This document shows positions 15,145 through 24,015 of a stretch of 64,000 nucleotides of DNA, piece after piece. The DNA is taken from assembly GCF_014235185.1 (NCBI RefSeq), contig NZ_CP060131.1, positions 6,021,501 through 6,085,500 on the forward strand, in the 5' to 3' direction. Each line of letters opens with the position of its first letter. Position 1 is the stretch's first letter. The translations under genes and the position numbers were made by a program. Source of the stretch: Pseudonocardia petroleophila. GTDB lineage: Bacteria; Actinomycetota; Actinomycetes; Mycobacteriales; Pseudonocardiaceae. Under the pieces are notes generated by a model that was not told the origin of the DNA, did no database searches, and saw nothing but the letters and a program-made list of their open reading frames with translations.

Positions 15145-15582
15145 TCAGTCCTCCGCCCCGGTGCGGCCCACCAGCCCGGCGGCCGCGATGCCGGCGAGCG
15201 CCGCGGCCTCGTCGTTGGCCGAGGCGTCGCCGGTGACGCCGACGGCGCCGAGCAGTGCCCCGCCGGCGTCGTGCACGAACACGCCCCCCGGCGCCGCCAC
15301 GACCTTGCCGCCGGTCAGCGTCGCGAGGGTGGTGAAGAAGTCCGAGTCGTCGGCGACGCGGGCGGAGATCGCGCGGTTGGTCATGCCCAGTGCCAGCACC
15401 CCGGACGCCTTGGCCGTGGCCAGGTCGGGGCGCAGGAAGCCGGAGCCGTCCTGGCGGGCGAGCGCCACGAGCGCGCCGCCCGGGTCGAGCACCGCCACCG
15501 TCAGCGGCTTGAAGCCCGCCTCGGTGCCGTGCGCGAGCGCGGCGTCGACGATGGTGCGGGCCTGGTCGAGGGTGATCGTCAC
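15145..15582 (-). CDS. GlcG/HbpS-family haem-binding-type protein
   Basis: A 145-residue single-domain protein of the GlcG/HbpS (DUF336) family: MTITLDQARTIVDAALAHG, the VAVLDPGGALVALARQDG strand-helix, and GGVFVHDAGGALLGAVGVTG. HbpS of Streptomyces binds haem and modulates redox signalling; GlcG accompanies glycolate oxidation; many others are uncharacterised. There is no signal peptide, so it is probably cytosolic. It overlaps the DDN gene (15579-15582) and the EamA frame, forming one operon with them. Confidence 0.88.
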   Translation of the reverse strand: MTITLDQARTIVDAALAHGTEAGFKPLTVAVLDPGGALVALARQDGSGFLRPDLATAKASGVLALGMTNRAISARVADDSDFFTTLATLTGGKVVAAPGGVFVHDAGGALLGAVGVTGDASANDEAAALAGIAAAGLVGRTGAED

Positions 15583-16007
15583 GCGGCGGAGTCTAGGCGG
15601 GCCAGGACGATCAGGGGGATCGTGCGGTCGGTCTTGCGCTCGTACTCGGCGAAGCCGGGGCTCTTGGCCTTGATCGCCTCCCAGACCGCGGCGCGCTCGT
15701 CGCCGACGATCTCGGTGGCCTCGACGGGGTAGGTCTCGGTGCCCACCTCGACCGCGAACCGCGGGTTGGCCTTGACGTTGTGGTACCAGTCGGGGTTGGT
15801 CGGCGCACCCGCCTTCGACGCGACGATGACCGTGCGGCCGTCACCCTGCGGGAAGTGCACGAGGGGCGACACGCGCTCGGTGCCGCTCTTCGCCCCGACG
15901 TGGTGCACGAGGATCATGTCCGCGCCCTCGAACGGGCCGCCGACGCGCCCCTCGTTGGCCCGGAACTCCTCGATGATCTTCGCGTTCCAGTCGTTCATGT
16001 CGCTCAC
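15579..16007 (-). CDS. Nitroreductase/DDN-family deazaflavin-dependent oxidoreductase
   Basis: A 142-residue protein of the F420-binding DDN/nitroreductase family, with the family opening MNDWNAKIIEEFRANEGRVGG, then HHVGAKSGTERVSPLVH, GRTVIVASKAGAPTNPDWYHN and ANPRFAVEVG. Such proteins use F420H2 to reduce quinones or xenobiotics in actinobacteria. I prefer GTG 16007 (GAGGTG five bases upstream); ATG 15998 and ATG 16019, the latter overlapping the M50 stop as ATGA, are alternatives. Confidence 0.9.
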   Translation of the reverse strand: MSDMNDWNAKIIEEFRANEGRVGGPFEGADMILVHHVGAKSGTERVSPLVHFPQGDGRTVIVASKAGAPTNPDWYHNVKANPRFAVEVGTETYPVEATEIVGDERAAVWEAIKAKSPGFAEYERKTDRTIPLIVLARLDSAA

Positions 16008-16015
16008 GCCGCACC

Positions 16016-16714
16016 TCATCCCAGTAGCACCCATGCCGCGGTGATCACCGCCACGCCGGAGATCAACCAGAACAGGCCCGCCCACATTCCGCCCGCGACG
16101 CCCGTCAGCCGGGCCAGCATGTCGGCGTCGGAGGAGCCGCGGCGGCCGCGCCGACGGCCGCGCTGCAGCTCCCGCACCGCGCGCAGGCCGCCGAAGAGCA
16201 GGAACCAGCACAGCGCGGCGGCGAACCCGTCCTGCAGGCGCGGGCTGCCGGCGAAGGAGACGACCGCGACGAGGGCTCCGGTGGCGACCACCGAGAGCAC
16301 CCCGAAGAGGTTGCGCACGTGCACGAGCGTGGCCGCGAGCAGCACCAGCGCGATCCACAGCGCCCACTCGGCGCGGTCGGCGGCCACCAGGACCGCCCCG
16401 CCCAGCCCGAGCAGCCCCGGCGCCGGGTAGCCGCCGAGGAAGGTGAACACCAGACCCGGCCCGGCCGGGGCGCCGGTGGACACGGTGAGGCCCGAGGTGT
16501 CGGGGTGCAGGCGGATGCCGGTGAGCCCGCGCCCGGCCAGCACGGCGGTGATGGCGTGCCCGCCCTCGTGCGCGATCGTCACCACCGTGCGGGTCCACCG
16601 CCACGAGGTCGACCACAGCACCGCGACCAGCGCGAGCACCAGTGCGAGGAGCACGGTCGGCCGCTCGTCGATCAGCCGCGTGACGACCGCGGTGGCCTCG
16701 TCGATCAGCTCCAT
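16016..16714 (-). CDS. M50-family-like membrane metallopeptidase
   Basis: A 232-residue protein with about six membrane segments. The zinc motif HEGGH (in TIAHEGGHAITAVLAG) lies in the second helix, as in site-2-protease-like M50 enzymes. A loop, GLTVSTGAPAGPGLVFTFLGGYPAPGLLGLG, supplies the region where the third metal ligand usually lies. A cytosolic Arg-rich turn (RGRRRGRRGSSDAD) precedes the last helix pair. There is no PDZ domain. It may be a compact intramembrane protease of unknown target or a non-proteolytic relative. Confidence 0.82.
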   Translation of the reverse strand: MELIDEATAVVTRLIDERPTVLLALVLALVAVLWSTSWRWTRTVVTIAHEGGHAITAVLAGRGLTGIRLHPDTSGLTVSTGAPAGPGLVFTFLGGYPAPGLLGLGGAVLVAADRAEWALWIALVLLAATLVHVRNLFGVLSVVATGALVAVVSFAGSPRLQDGFAAALCWFLLFGGLRAVRELQRGRRRGRRGSSDADMLARLTGVAGGMWAGLFWLISGVAVITAAWVLLG

Positions 16715-16736
16715 GGCGCCATCCTGCCGAACCGGG

Positions 16737-16767
16737 TTGACCTTCCAGCGGGTGGAGGGTCCAGGCT
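16737..16767 (+). promoter_or_regulatory. MerR-type promoter-operator with 19-bp spacer
   Basis: GACCTTCCA-GCGGG-TGGAGGGTC (16739-16761) is an inverted repeat with one mismatch, placed between TTGACC (16737-16742) and CAGGCT (16762-16767). The 19-bp spacer is the hallmark of promoters remodelled by MerR proteins. The -10 ends 7 bases before the ATG, so the transcript should be leaderless and autoregulated. Confidence 0.6.
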
Positions 16768-16774
16768 CTCCCGC

Positions 16775-17659
16775 ATGACGAAGCTGACCATCGGGCAGCT
16801 CGCCGCCCGGTCGGGCGTGCCGGTGCGCACGATCCGGTTCTGGTCCGACGAGGGCGTGCTGCCCGAGACCGACCGGTCCCGCGGCGGCTACCGCCGCTAC
16901 GACAGCCGGGCCGTCGCCCGGCTCGACCTGGTCCGGACGCTGCGCGAGCTGGGCATGGGCCTCGACGAGGTGCGGCTGGTGCTCGACCGCCGCCGCAGCG
17001 TCGAGGACGTGGCCGCCGAGCACGTCCGCGCCATCGACGACCGCATCCGCGTCCTGCGGACCCAGCGCGCCGTGTGCACGCTGCTCGCCCGCGGGGCCCC
17101 CTCACCCCGGAAGGCCGCACTGATGAACGACCTCGCCCGACTCTCCGCGGCCGAGCGCCGCCGGATGATCGACGGGTTCGTCGACGCCGCGTTCGCCGGC
17201 ACCGACCCCGGCTCCCCGGGCGCCGGGATCGCCGACGCCATGCGCACCCTGCCCGCCGAGCTGCCCGACGACCCGAGCACCGAGCAGGTGGAGGCCTGGG
17301 TGGAGCTGGCCGAGCTGGTCGGCGACCCCGCGTTCCTGGCCAGGGTGCGGGAGATGACCGTCGCGGGGTCCGCCGCGGAGCGACCGGAGGCCGTCGACCC
17401 GGCGCTGGTGGCCGAGCACGCGGGAGCCGCACTGGCCGCCGGGACCGCCCCGGACTCCCCCGACGCCCGTGCCGTCGTCGACCGGATCTCCCCGCCGGGC
17501 TCCGACCGGGCCGCGCAGGCCGCGGTGATCGACACCTTCGCCGACCGCCGCGTCGAGCGCTACTGGACCCTGCTCGGCGTCCTCAACGGCTGGGACCCGT
17601 TCCCGCCGCGGATCCCGGCGTTCGAGTGGCTGGCCGCCGCCCTGCGCGCCCACCCCTGA
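16775..17659 (+). CDS. MerR-family transcriptional regulator
   Basis: A 294-residue MerR protein: winged helix at residues 3-45 (LTIGQLAARSGVPVRTIRFW, GGYRRYDSRAV), the dimerisation helix to about residue 110, then an approximately 180-residue C-terminal domain rich in acidic helices that resembles no metal- or TipAS-type domain I recognise. No cysteine cluster for metal is evident. It is divergent from the M50 gene and its own promoter carries a 19-bp-spaced inverted repeat, so autoregulation is likely. The ligand is unknown. Confidence 0.88.
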   Translation: MTKLTIGQLAARSGVPVRTIRFWSDEGVLPETDRSRGGYRRYDSRAVARLDLVRTLRELGMGLDEVRLVLDRRRSVEDVAAEHVRAIDDRIRVLRTQRAVCTLLARGAPSPRKAALMNDLARLSAAERRRMIDGFVDAAFAGTDPGSPGAGIADAMRTLPAELPDDPSTEQVEAWVELAELVGDPAFLARVREMTVAGSAAERPEAVDPALVAEHAGAALAAGTAPDSPDARAVVDRISPPGSDRAAQAAVIDTFADRRVERYWTLLGVLNGWDPFPPRIPAFEWLAAALRAHP

Positions 17660-17671
17660 CGCGGCCGGGGG

Positions 17672-18307
17672 TCAGTCCCTGCGGCCGCTGACCGCCAGGC
17701 CGACCCCCATCACGATCAGGGTCAGGCCGCCCGTCCCACCCAGGCGCCGCAGGCGGGCCGGAGAGGTGGCGAACCAGTCGCGGGCCGTGCCGGCGGCGAG
17801 GCCCCACAGCGAGTCGAGTCCGGCCGCGAGCACCGCGAACAGCAGCCCGAGCACCAGCATCTGCGTGGTGGCGTCGCCCGCGCGGACGTCGACGAACTGG
17901 GGCAGCACCGCGGCGAAGAAGATCAGCACCTTCGGGTTGGTGGCACCGACGACCACGCCCTGCCAGTACAACCGCCGGTCGACCGCGCCGGGCGCGCCGC
18001 CCAGCGCGGCGGCGAGGTCGCCGCGGTGCCGGAACGTCTGCACGCCGAGGTGGACCAGGTAGGCGGCACCGGCGAGCTTGAGGACGGTGAACACCGCGAG
18101 CGACTGCGCCGCCACCGCCCCGAACCCCAGCGCCACCACCACGACGACGAGCGCGGCACCCGTCGTGTTGCCGGCGACGCTGGTCAGGGCAGCCCGCCTG
18201 CCGTGGGCCAGCGCACGGCCGACGATGAACAGCACGCTGGGCCCGGGGATCACCACGAGCACGATCCCGGCCAGCGCGAACGTCACGAGGGTCTCGACCG
18301 ACGGCAC
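17672..18307 (-). CDS. LysE/RhtB-family amino-acid exporter
   Basis: A 211-residue LysE-type translocator with six predicted membrane helices. The opening TLVTFALAGIVLVVIPGPSVLFIVGRALAHGRRAAL contains the conserved P-G-P motif, and GATNPKVLIFFAAVLPQFV is the second family signature. Members export amino acids or related small molecules by proton exchange. It starts 4 bp after the glnE stop and so is probably co-transcribed with it. Substrate cannot be predicted. Confidence 0.9.
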   Translation of the reverse strand: MPSVETLVTFALAGIVLVVIPGPSVLFIVGRALAHGRRAALTSVAGNTTGAALVVVVVALGFGAVAAQSLAVFTVLKLAGAAYLVHLGVQTFRHRGDLAAALGGAPGAVDRRLYWQGVVVGATNPKVLIFFAAVLPQFVDVRAGDATTQMLVLGLLFAVLAAGLDSLWGLAAGTARDWFATSPARLRRLGGTGGLTLIVMGVGLAVSGRRD

Positions 18308-18311
18308 CCGC

Positions 18312-21300
18312 TCACCACCCGTAGAAGACGCGCTCGACCACCGCGCGCGTACGGCGGGTGACCCGGCGGTAGTCGTCGAGGAAGACCCCGGAGTCGCCCC
18401 CGGCCGGGTACCCGAGCGCGGCGGCCACGGCGGCCAGCTCGCGGCCGGAGCGCGGGAGCTGGTCGCCGGGCTTGCCGCGCACCAGCATCACCGCGTTGCG
18501 GGCCCGCGTGGCGGTGGTCCACCCGGCCGCCAGCTCGGCGACGTCCTCCGGGGTGAGCAGCCCGGCCTCCCCGGCCTCGCGCAGGCCCTCCAGGGTCGAG
18601 GTGGTGCGCAGCTCGGGCAGGTCGCCGGCGTGCTGGAGCTGCAGCAGCTGCACCGTCCACTCGACGTCGGCGAGCCCGCCGAGCCCGAGCTTGGTGTGCA
18701 GGCTGCGGTCGGCGCCGCGCGGCAGCCGCTCGGCGTCGACACGGGACTTGATCCGGCGGATCTCGGTGACCGCGGCGTCGGACAGCCCGTCGGCCGGGTA
18801 CCGGATCGGGTCGATCAGCTCGACGAACCGGCGCCCCAGCCCCGCGTCGCCCGCGATCGGTCGGGCCCGCAGCAGCGCCTGCGCCTCCCACTGCTCCGAC
18901 CAGCGCGCGTAGTACGCGGCGTAGGAGGCGAGCGTGCGCACCAGCGGCCCGGAGCGGCCCTCGGGGCGCAGGTCGGCGTCGACGACCAGCGCCGGGTCCG
19001 GGCTGGGCGCCCCGAGCCGGCGCCGCACGGTCTCCGCGACGGTCGTGGCGTACTTGACGGCCTCCTGGTCGCTCGCCCCGTCGACGGGCTCGCACACGAA
19101 CAGCACGTCGGCGTCGCTGCCGTAGCCCAGCTCGGCCCCGCCGAGGCGGCCCATGCCGATCACGGCGATCCGGGCGGGACGGTCGGTCGGGCCCAGCGCC
19201 CGCTGCACCGACGCGAGCGTGGCCTCCAGCACCGCGACCCACACGCTCGACAGGGCGGCGCAGACCTGCTCGGTGTCGAGCTCGCCGAGCAGGTCGGCGC
19301 AGGCGACGCGGAGCATCTCGTGGCGGCGCGTCGAGCGGGCGGTGGCCGCGGCGGTGTCGGGGTCCTGCTGGCGCGCCACCGCGGTGCGCAGCGACGCCGC
19401 GACCTCGGCGGGGTCGCGGGTGAGCTCGTCGGCCCGGCCCGCCGAGGGAGCCGCGAGCAGCCGCAGCACCTCCGGGGCGCGCACCAGCAGGTCCGGGACC
19501 AGCGCCGAGGTGCCCAGCAGCTTCATCAACCGGGAGACGACGAGCCCTTCGTCGCGCAGCAGGCGCAGGTACCACGGGGTGGCGGCGAGCGCCTCGGAGA
19601 CGCGGCGGTAGGCCAGCAGCCCGCGGTCGGGGTCGGGGCTCCCGGAGAGCTCCTCCAGCAGCACCGGCAGCAGCGTGTGCTGGATCGACGCGGCGCGCGA
19701 GACGCCCGCGGTGAGCGCCCGCAGGTGGCCCAGCGCCCCCTCCGGCGACGCCCAGCCCAGCGCCGCGAGGCGCGCCTTCGCCGCGGGCTCCGACAGCCGC
19801 GCGGTGTCGGCGGGCAGCCGCGACACCGCCGTCAGCAGCGGGCGGTAGAACAGCTTCTCGTGCAGCCGCCGCACCCGGCGGGCGTTGCGGGTCCACTCCG
19901 CGAGCAGCACCCCGACGACGTCGCGGCGGCCGTCCGGGCGCAGCCGCGCGGCGCGGGCCAGCCAGCGCAGGGCGTCGGTGTCGTCGGCGGCGGGCAGCAG
20001 GTGGGTGCGGCGCAGCTTCTGCAGCTGCAGCCGGTGCTCCAGCAGGCGCAGGAAGCGGTAGGACGCGGCGAGGTTGGCGCCGTCGTCGCGGGCGACGTAC
20101 CCGCCGTCGGACAGGGCGGCCAGCGCCTCCAGCGTGCACGGCGAGCGCAGCGCCTCGTCGGTGCGCCCGTGCACGAGCTGGAGCAGCTGGACGGCGAACT
20201 CGACGTCGCGCAGCCCGCCCCGGCCCAGCTTCAGCTCGCGCTCGGCGATCTCGGGCTTGACGTGGTCCTCCACGCGTCGCCGCATGGCCTGCACGTCGGC
20301 GACGAAGTCGTCGCGCTCCGCGGCGCTCCACACCATCGGCGCGACGGCGTCGAGGTAGGCCGCGCCCAGCTCGGGGTCGCCCGCGATCGGGCGGGCCTTG
20401 AGCAGCGCCTGGAACTCCCAGGTCTTGGCCCAGCGGCGGTAGTAGGACACGTGCCCGTCGAGGGTGCGGACCAGCTCGCCGTTGCGGCCCTCCGGGCGCA
20501 GGTTGGCGTCGACCTCGAAGCACGCCTCCCCCGCCACCCGCATCATCCGGGCGGCGAGCTTCGACGCGCGCGCGTCAGCGGGCTCCGCGACGAACACCAC
20601 GTCGACGTCGCTGACGTAGTTGAGCTCGTGGCCGCCGCACTTGCCCATCGCGATGACGGCCAGGCGCCCCTCGCCCGCGTCGCCGCTGTTCGGGAACGCC
20701 TCGGCCGCGGCGACGGCGATGGCCGCCTGCAGCGCGGCGGCGGCGAGGTCGGACAGGTGCGCGGCGACCTCGTCGACCTCCAGCACGGGGAGCTCGGGCT
20801 CCCCCACCGCGGCGAGGTCGGCCGCGGCGAGCACCAGCAGCTCGTCGCGGTAGGCGGTGCGCAGGGCCTCGATCGCGGCGGGGCCGGTCAGGGTCGCGCG
20901 GCCGCCGTCGGAGCAGCCCGCGGGCGGGGCGTCCGGGTCGGCCCCGACGGCGGTGAGCAGCGCGGCGCTGTACCCGGCCGGGTCGGGGCCGGTGCCGCCG
21001 ACGAGCCGGTGCCAGCGGTCGGGGTGGGTGATGAGGTGGTCGCCGAGCGCGGTGGAGCTGCCGAGCAGCCCGAACAGCCGCCCGCGCAGGGCGGCGTCGG
21101 CGCGCAGGGCGGCGTCGAAGGCGGGGCGGTCGGTGAGCGCGGCCACGAGCCGCTCGGCCGAGCGCAGCGCGAGGTCCGGGTCGGGGCTGCGCGCCAGCGA
21201 CCACATGACGGGCTCGGCCCCCGCCACCGGCCGGTCACCCGCCCACCATCCCAGCTCGCCGAGGGTGGCCTCGGCCCAGGCCTCGGTGAGCCCCAGCCGG

Positions 21301-21326
21301 GCGAGGGAGGTGCCGGTGCGCGTCAC
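18312..21326 (-). CDS. glnE: Bifunctional glutamine synthetase adenylyltransferase/deadenylyltransferase GlnE
   Basis: A 1004-residue protein with two nucleotidyltransferase domains and following helical bundles. The N-terminal copy has GKCGGHELNYVSDVDVVFV and NLRPEGRNGELVRT; the C-terminal copy has GMGRLGGAELGYGSDADVLFV and DLRPEGRSGPLVRT. GlnE adds or removes AMP on glutamine synthetase in response to PII and nitrogen status. The length is normal for actinobacteria. Most actinobacterial glnE genes lie near glnA; here the neighbours are a GCS2 ligase and a LysE exporter. Confidence 0.97.
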   Translation of the reverse strand: MTRTGTSLARLGLTEAWAEATLGELGWWAGDRPVAGAEPVMWSLARSPDPDLALRSAERLVAALTDRPAFDAALRADAALRGRLFGLLGSSTALGDHLITHPDRWHRLVGGTGPDPAGYSAALLTAVGADPDAPPAGCSDGGRATLTGPAAIEALRTAYRDELLVLAAADLAAVGEPELPVLEVDEVAAHLSDLAAAALQAAIAVAAAEAFPNSGDAGEGRLAVIAMGKCGGHELNYVSDVDVVFVAEPADARASKLAARMMRVAGEACFEVDANLRPEGRNGELVRTLDGHVSYYRRWAKTWEFQALLKARPIAGDPELGAAYLDAVAPMVWSAAERDDFVADVQAMRRRVEDHVKPEIAERELKLGRGGLRDVEFAVQLLQLVHGRTDEALRSPCTLEALAALSDGGYVARDDGANLAASYRFLRLLEHRLQLQKLRRTHLLPAADDTDALRWLARAARLRPDGRRDVVGVLLAEWTRNARRVRRLHEKLFYRPLLTAVSRLPADTARLSEPAAKARLAALGWASPEGALGHLRALTAGVSRAASIQHTLLPVLLEELSGSPDPDRGLLAYRRVSEALAATPWYLRLLRDEGLVVSRLMKLLGTSALVPDLLVRAPEVLRLLAAPSAGRADELTRDPAEVAASLRTAVARQQDPDTAAATARSTRRHEMLRVACADLLGELDTEQVCAALSSVWVAVLEATLASVQRALGPTDRPARIAVIGMGRLGGAELGYGSDADVLFVCEPVDGASDQEAVKYATTVAETVRRRLGAPSPDPALVVDADLRPEGRSGPLVRTLASYAAYYARWSEQWEAQALLRARPIAGDAGLGRRFVELIDPIRYPADGLSDAAVTEIRRIKSRVDAERLPRGADRSLHTKLGLGGLADVEWTVQLLQLQHAGDLPELRTTSTLEGLREAGEAGLLTPEDVAELAAGWTTATRARNAVMLVRGKPGDQLPRSGRELAAVAAALGYPAGGDSGVFLDDYRRVTRRTRAVVERVFYGW

Positions 21327-21373
21327 GGACCTGATCCTGCCTCACGGGGGTCCCTCGGCGCCCGGCCCGGATT

Positions 21374-21424
21374 GCAGCATGGCCACCTTCACGCCACCTC
21401 GTTGCGTGAAGGTGGCCATGCTGC
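21374..21424. repeat. Intergenic palindromic repeat, copy 2 (perfect 21-bp stem, 9-base loop)
   Basis: Arms 21374-21394 and 21404-21424 are perfect 21-base reverse complements around the loop CACCTCGTT. The right arm is identical to copy 1 (14190-14210); loops differ at two of nine positions. It lies directly after the GCS2 stop and before glnE on the minus strand, so it may terminate the GCS2 transcript. Confidence 0.85.
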
Positions 21425-21427
21425 ACG

Positions 21428-22522
21428 TCAGGCCGGGCGGGTCCGACGCACCCCGACCACCGGCTCCCCCGCCTCCCAGCGGGCCAGCAGGTCCAGCGCC
21501 GGGCACCACCGCCGGGCCCACCGCTCCCGCAGCGCGGCGAGCCGGTCGAGGTCGGCCGGGCGACCCGCCAGCGCGCAGGCCGCGGCGTCGAGCAGCGCCC
21601 CGGTGCCGGCGTGCACGTCGTCGTCGGCCAGCCCGGCCCCCGCGACGTGCCGGTGGGCGTCGGCGTCGGGTGTGGTGCGCCGCCCGGGCAGGGAGTCGTC
21701 GAGCGCCAGACCGGTGAGCAGGCTGAGCAGCTCGCCGTAGAGCTCGGGGTCCGGGCAGGCGTCGAACGCCTTGAACTCGACGCGGCCCACCTCGGCAGGC
21801 AGGCGCGCCACCTGCGTCAACGACGGGTCGCTGGGCACGTGACCGACCTCGGAGGCGAGGAACACCAGCGCCGCGGGCCGGGCCCCGGTGCGCAGGTGCG
21901 TGCGCGCCGACAGCCCGCCCCACGGCCCGCCGTCGCGGAACGGCGAGGAGAACGACAGCGGCACCAGCCAGGGGCTGTAGTGGGTGAGCTTGCGGGCGTA
22001 GTCGACGGGATCGGCGATCTCGTCGCCGGACAGGTTGAGGTCGGGCCCGTAGGTGAGCATGTGCAGGTGCGCGGTGCGCTCCTCGGGCGAGCCCTGCCGG
22101 TGCTTCTCCTCCCACGGGTTGAGCGGCGGCTCGATCGCGTAGTCCGAGCGCACCGGGTTGAACGCGACGACGCAGGTGCGCAGGTCGCGGTCGGCCAGCG
22201 CGGCGTCGAGCAGCTGCTGGTCGGCCCGCAGGGCGGCGACGGTGTCCTCCACCGAGTCGTGGATGCGCGTGCGGATCTCCAGTCCCTTGGGGTCGCAGCG
22301 GACCAGCTCGCCGTCGTCGTCGAACCGCTCGTAGCCCTCGACGTACCACCGCTTGCGCTTGATCCCCTGGTCCCCGATCCGCAGGCCCGGGTAGTCGGCC
22401 GCGTCCTCGGGCAGCCCGTCGACGACGGACTGCACCTCGCCGAACACGACGTCGGTGAAGTCGGCGAAGCGACCGTCGGCGCGCAGCAGCGCGACCTCGT
22501 GCTCGATGCCGTAGCGGAACAC
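21428..22522 (-). CDS. GCS2-family carboxylate-amine ligase (glutamate-cysteine ligase-like)
   Basis: A 364-residue GCS2 protein beginning V/MFRYGIEHEVALLR with the conserved G-x-E-x-E-type strand. It continues with GLEIRTRIHDSVEDT, HLHMLTYGPDLNLSG and a late KAFDACPDPELYGELLSLLTGLAL. Family members couple ATP hydrolysis to amide-bond formation; actinobacteria use mycothiol instead of glutathione, so a different ligation product is likely. The GTG start (22522) has GGAGG at a good distance. A TACCCT -10 lies in the gap to the RNase gene. Confidence 0.85.
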   Translation of the reverse strand: MFRYGIEHEVALLRADGRFADFTDVVFGEVQSVVDGLPEDAADYPGLRIGDQGIKRKRWYVEGYERFDDDGELVRCDPKGLEIRTRIHDSVEDTVAALRADQQLLDAALADRDLRTCVVAFNPVRSDYAIEPPLNPWEEKHRQGSPEERTAHLHMLTYGPDLNLSGDEIADPVDYARKLTHYSPWLVPLSFSSPFRDGGPWGGLSARTHLRTGARPAALVFLASEVGHVPSDPSLTQVARLPAEVGRVEFKAFDACPDPELYGELLSLLTGLALDDSLPGRRTTPDADAHRHVAGAGLADDDVHAGTGALLDAAACALAGRPADLDRLAALRERWARRWCPALDLLARWEAGEPVVGVRRTRPA

Positions 22523-22587
22523 GCGCGGACCTCCGGATCCTGGCGGACCCTCGTACCGCCGGAGGTGAGGGTACGCTCAGTGACGGG

Positions 22588-23994
22588 TCAGCTACCTGCG
22601 GCCGAGAAGGTGATGCGCCCGGTGGCGGGGTCCGCCTCGGTCAGCCGGACGGACGCCGTGACGCCCGCGGGCAGCGGCCCCTCGCAGCGCGCGAGCACCG
22701 GCGGGTCGACGAGGTAGACCTCGCCCGCGGCGTCCTCGGTCGAGGGCCGCAGCACGATCACCGCGAACTCCTCGCCGATCCGGCCGGCGAGCAGCGCGGC
22801 CTCGGTGCGGTCGACGCAGGCCCGGTCGACCGCGGCGGCCGTCGCGTCGGAGGCGCCCATCAGCTCGGGCAGCGTCGGCAGGGCCGCGCGCAGCGGGCCC
22901 GGCAGCTCCTCCCCCGCGGCCAGCGCCAGGCAGACCTCGGTGCCGAACCGGTCGACCAGGCGCCGCAGCGGCGCGGTGACGTGCGCGTACGGCGCCCCGA
23001 TGCCGCCGTGCCCGGGGTCCTCCGGCGGCGCGACGCCGTCGCCGAAGGCGGTGTAGCCCGCCCCGCGCAGCAGCGTCGTCGCCGCGCGGCGCAGGGCCAG
23101 GGCGGGGGCGTCGTCGCGCGGGAGCCCGGCCAGCAGCGCCGCGACCGCGTGCACCGTCGGCTCGACGGTGAACCCCAGCCCGGCGGCGGTCCGCGCGAAC
23201 GCCCCCAGCGCCCCCGCGTCGGGAGCGGGCAGCGTCCGGAGCAGGCCCGCGCCGCCCTCGAGCATCATCGCGCCCGCCGCCATGCCGGTGAGCAGGGAGA
23301 TCTCGGCGTTCCAGTCCTCGACCTCGTCGCGGCGGCGCACCTGCACCGTCCAGCCCCCGTCGCCGTCGGGCAGCACCTCCTGCTCGGGCAGCTCCAGCTC
23401 GATCGCCCCGCGCGCGACGGCGAGGGCGCGCCGCAGCCGCCCCAGCTCCGGCAGCGCGGCGATGGCGGGGTGCACCCGTCCGGCGTCGACGTCGGCCTGC
23501 ACGCCGGCGTAGTCCAGGCGCGCCGACGAGCGGACGACGGCCCGCCGCACGTCGACCGAGCCCACCTCGCCCGCGGCGTCGAGACCGATCGTCCACAGCA
23601 CCGCGGCGCGCGGGCCGTCGGGCAGCAGGCTCGCGGCGTCCTCGGAGAGCACGGGCGGGTGCAGCGGCACCGACCCGTCGGGCAGGTACACCGTCTGGCC
23701 GCGCCGCAGCACCTCGCGGTCGAGCGCACCGCCCGGCTCCACGACGGCACCGAGGTCGGCGATCGCGTAGTGGACGCGGAAGCCGTCGCCGTCCCGGGAG
23801 ACGCCGACCGCCTGGTCGAGGTCCTTGGACCCCGGCGGGTCGATCGTGACCAGGGGGAGGTCGGTCGCGTCGAGCCGGCCGGGCGACGGCGGCCGCGCCG
23901 CCGCCCGGGCGGCCTCGGCGAGCACCTCGGGCGGGAACCCGTCCGGGAGGCCGAACTCGACACGGACGGCGGCGAAGTCAGGACGGGCGGACAC
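22588..23994 (-). CDS. RNase II/R-family (RNB domain) exoribonuclease
   Basis: A 468-residue RNB protein. The catalytic core begins DLPLVTIDPPGSKDLDQAVGVSRDGDG, whose aspartates coordinate Mg2+ for 3'-5' hydrolysis, and includes YAIADLGAVVEPG, the YLPDGSVPLHPPVLSEDAASLLPDG strand and APYAHVTAPLRRLVDRF. The N-terminal cold-shock domains of full RNase R/II are missing; only a short S1-like tail (PLPAGVTASVRLTEADP) remains. This is the compact actinobacterial form. It is closely followed by the mycothiol-enzyme gene upstream on the same strand. Confidence 0.92.
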   Translation of the reverse strand: MSARPDFAAVRVEFGLPDGFPPEVLAEAARAAARPPSPGRLDATDLPLVTIDPPGSKDLDQAVGVSRDGDGFRVHYAIADLGAVVEPGGALDREVLRRGQTVYLPDGSVPLHPPVLSEDAASLLPDGPRAAVLWTIGLDAAGEVGSVDVRRAVVRSSARLDYAGVQADVDAGRVHPAIAALPELGRLRRALAVARGAIELELPEQEVLPDGDGGWTVQVRRRDEVEDWNAEISLLTGMAAGAMMLEGGAGLLRTLPAPDAGALGAFARTAAGLGFTVEPTVHAVAALLAGLPRDDAPALALRRAATTLLRGAGYTAFGDGVAPPEDPGHGGIGAPYAHVTAPLRRLVDRFGTEVCLALAAGEELPGPLRAALPTLPELMGASDATAAAVDRACVDRTEAALLAGRIGEEFAVIVLRPSTEDAAGEVYLVDPPVLARCEGPLPAGVTASVRLTEADPATGRITFSAAGS

Positions 23995-24015
23995 CCGGGC
24001 AGCCTCCCACGGGCG

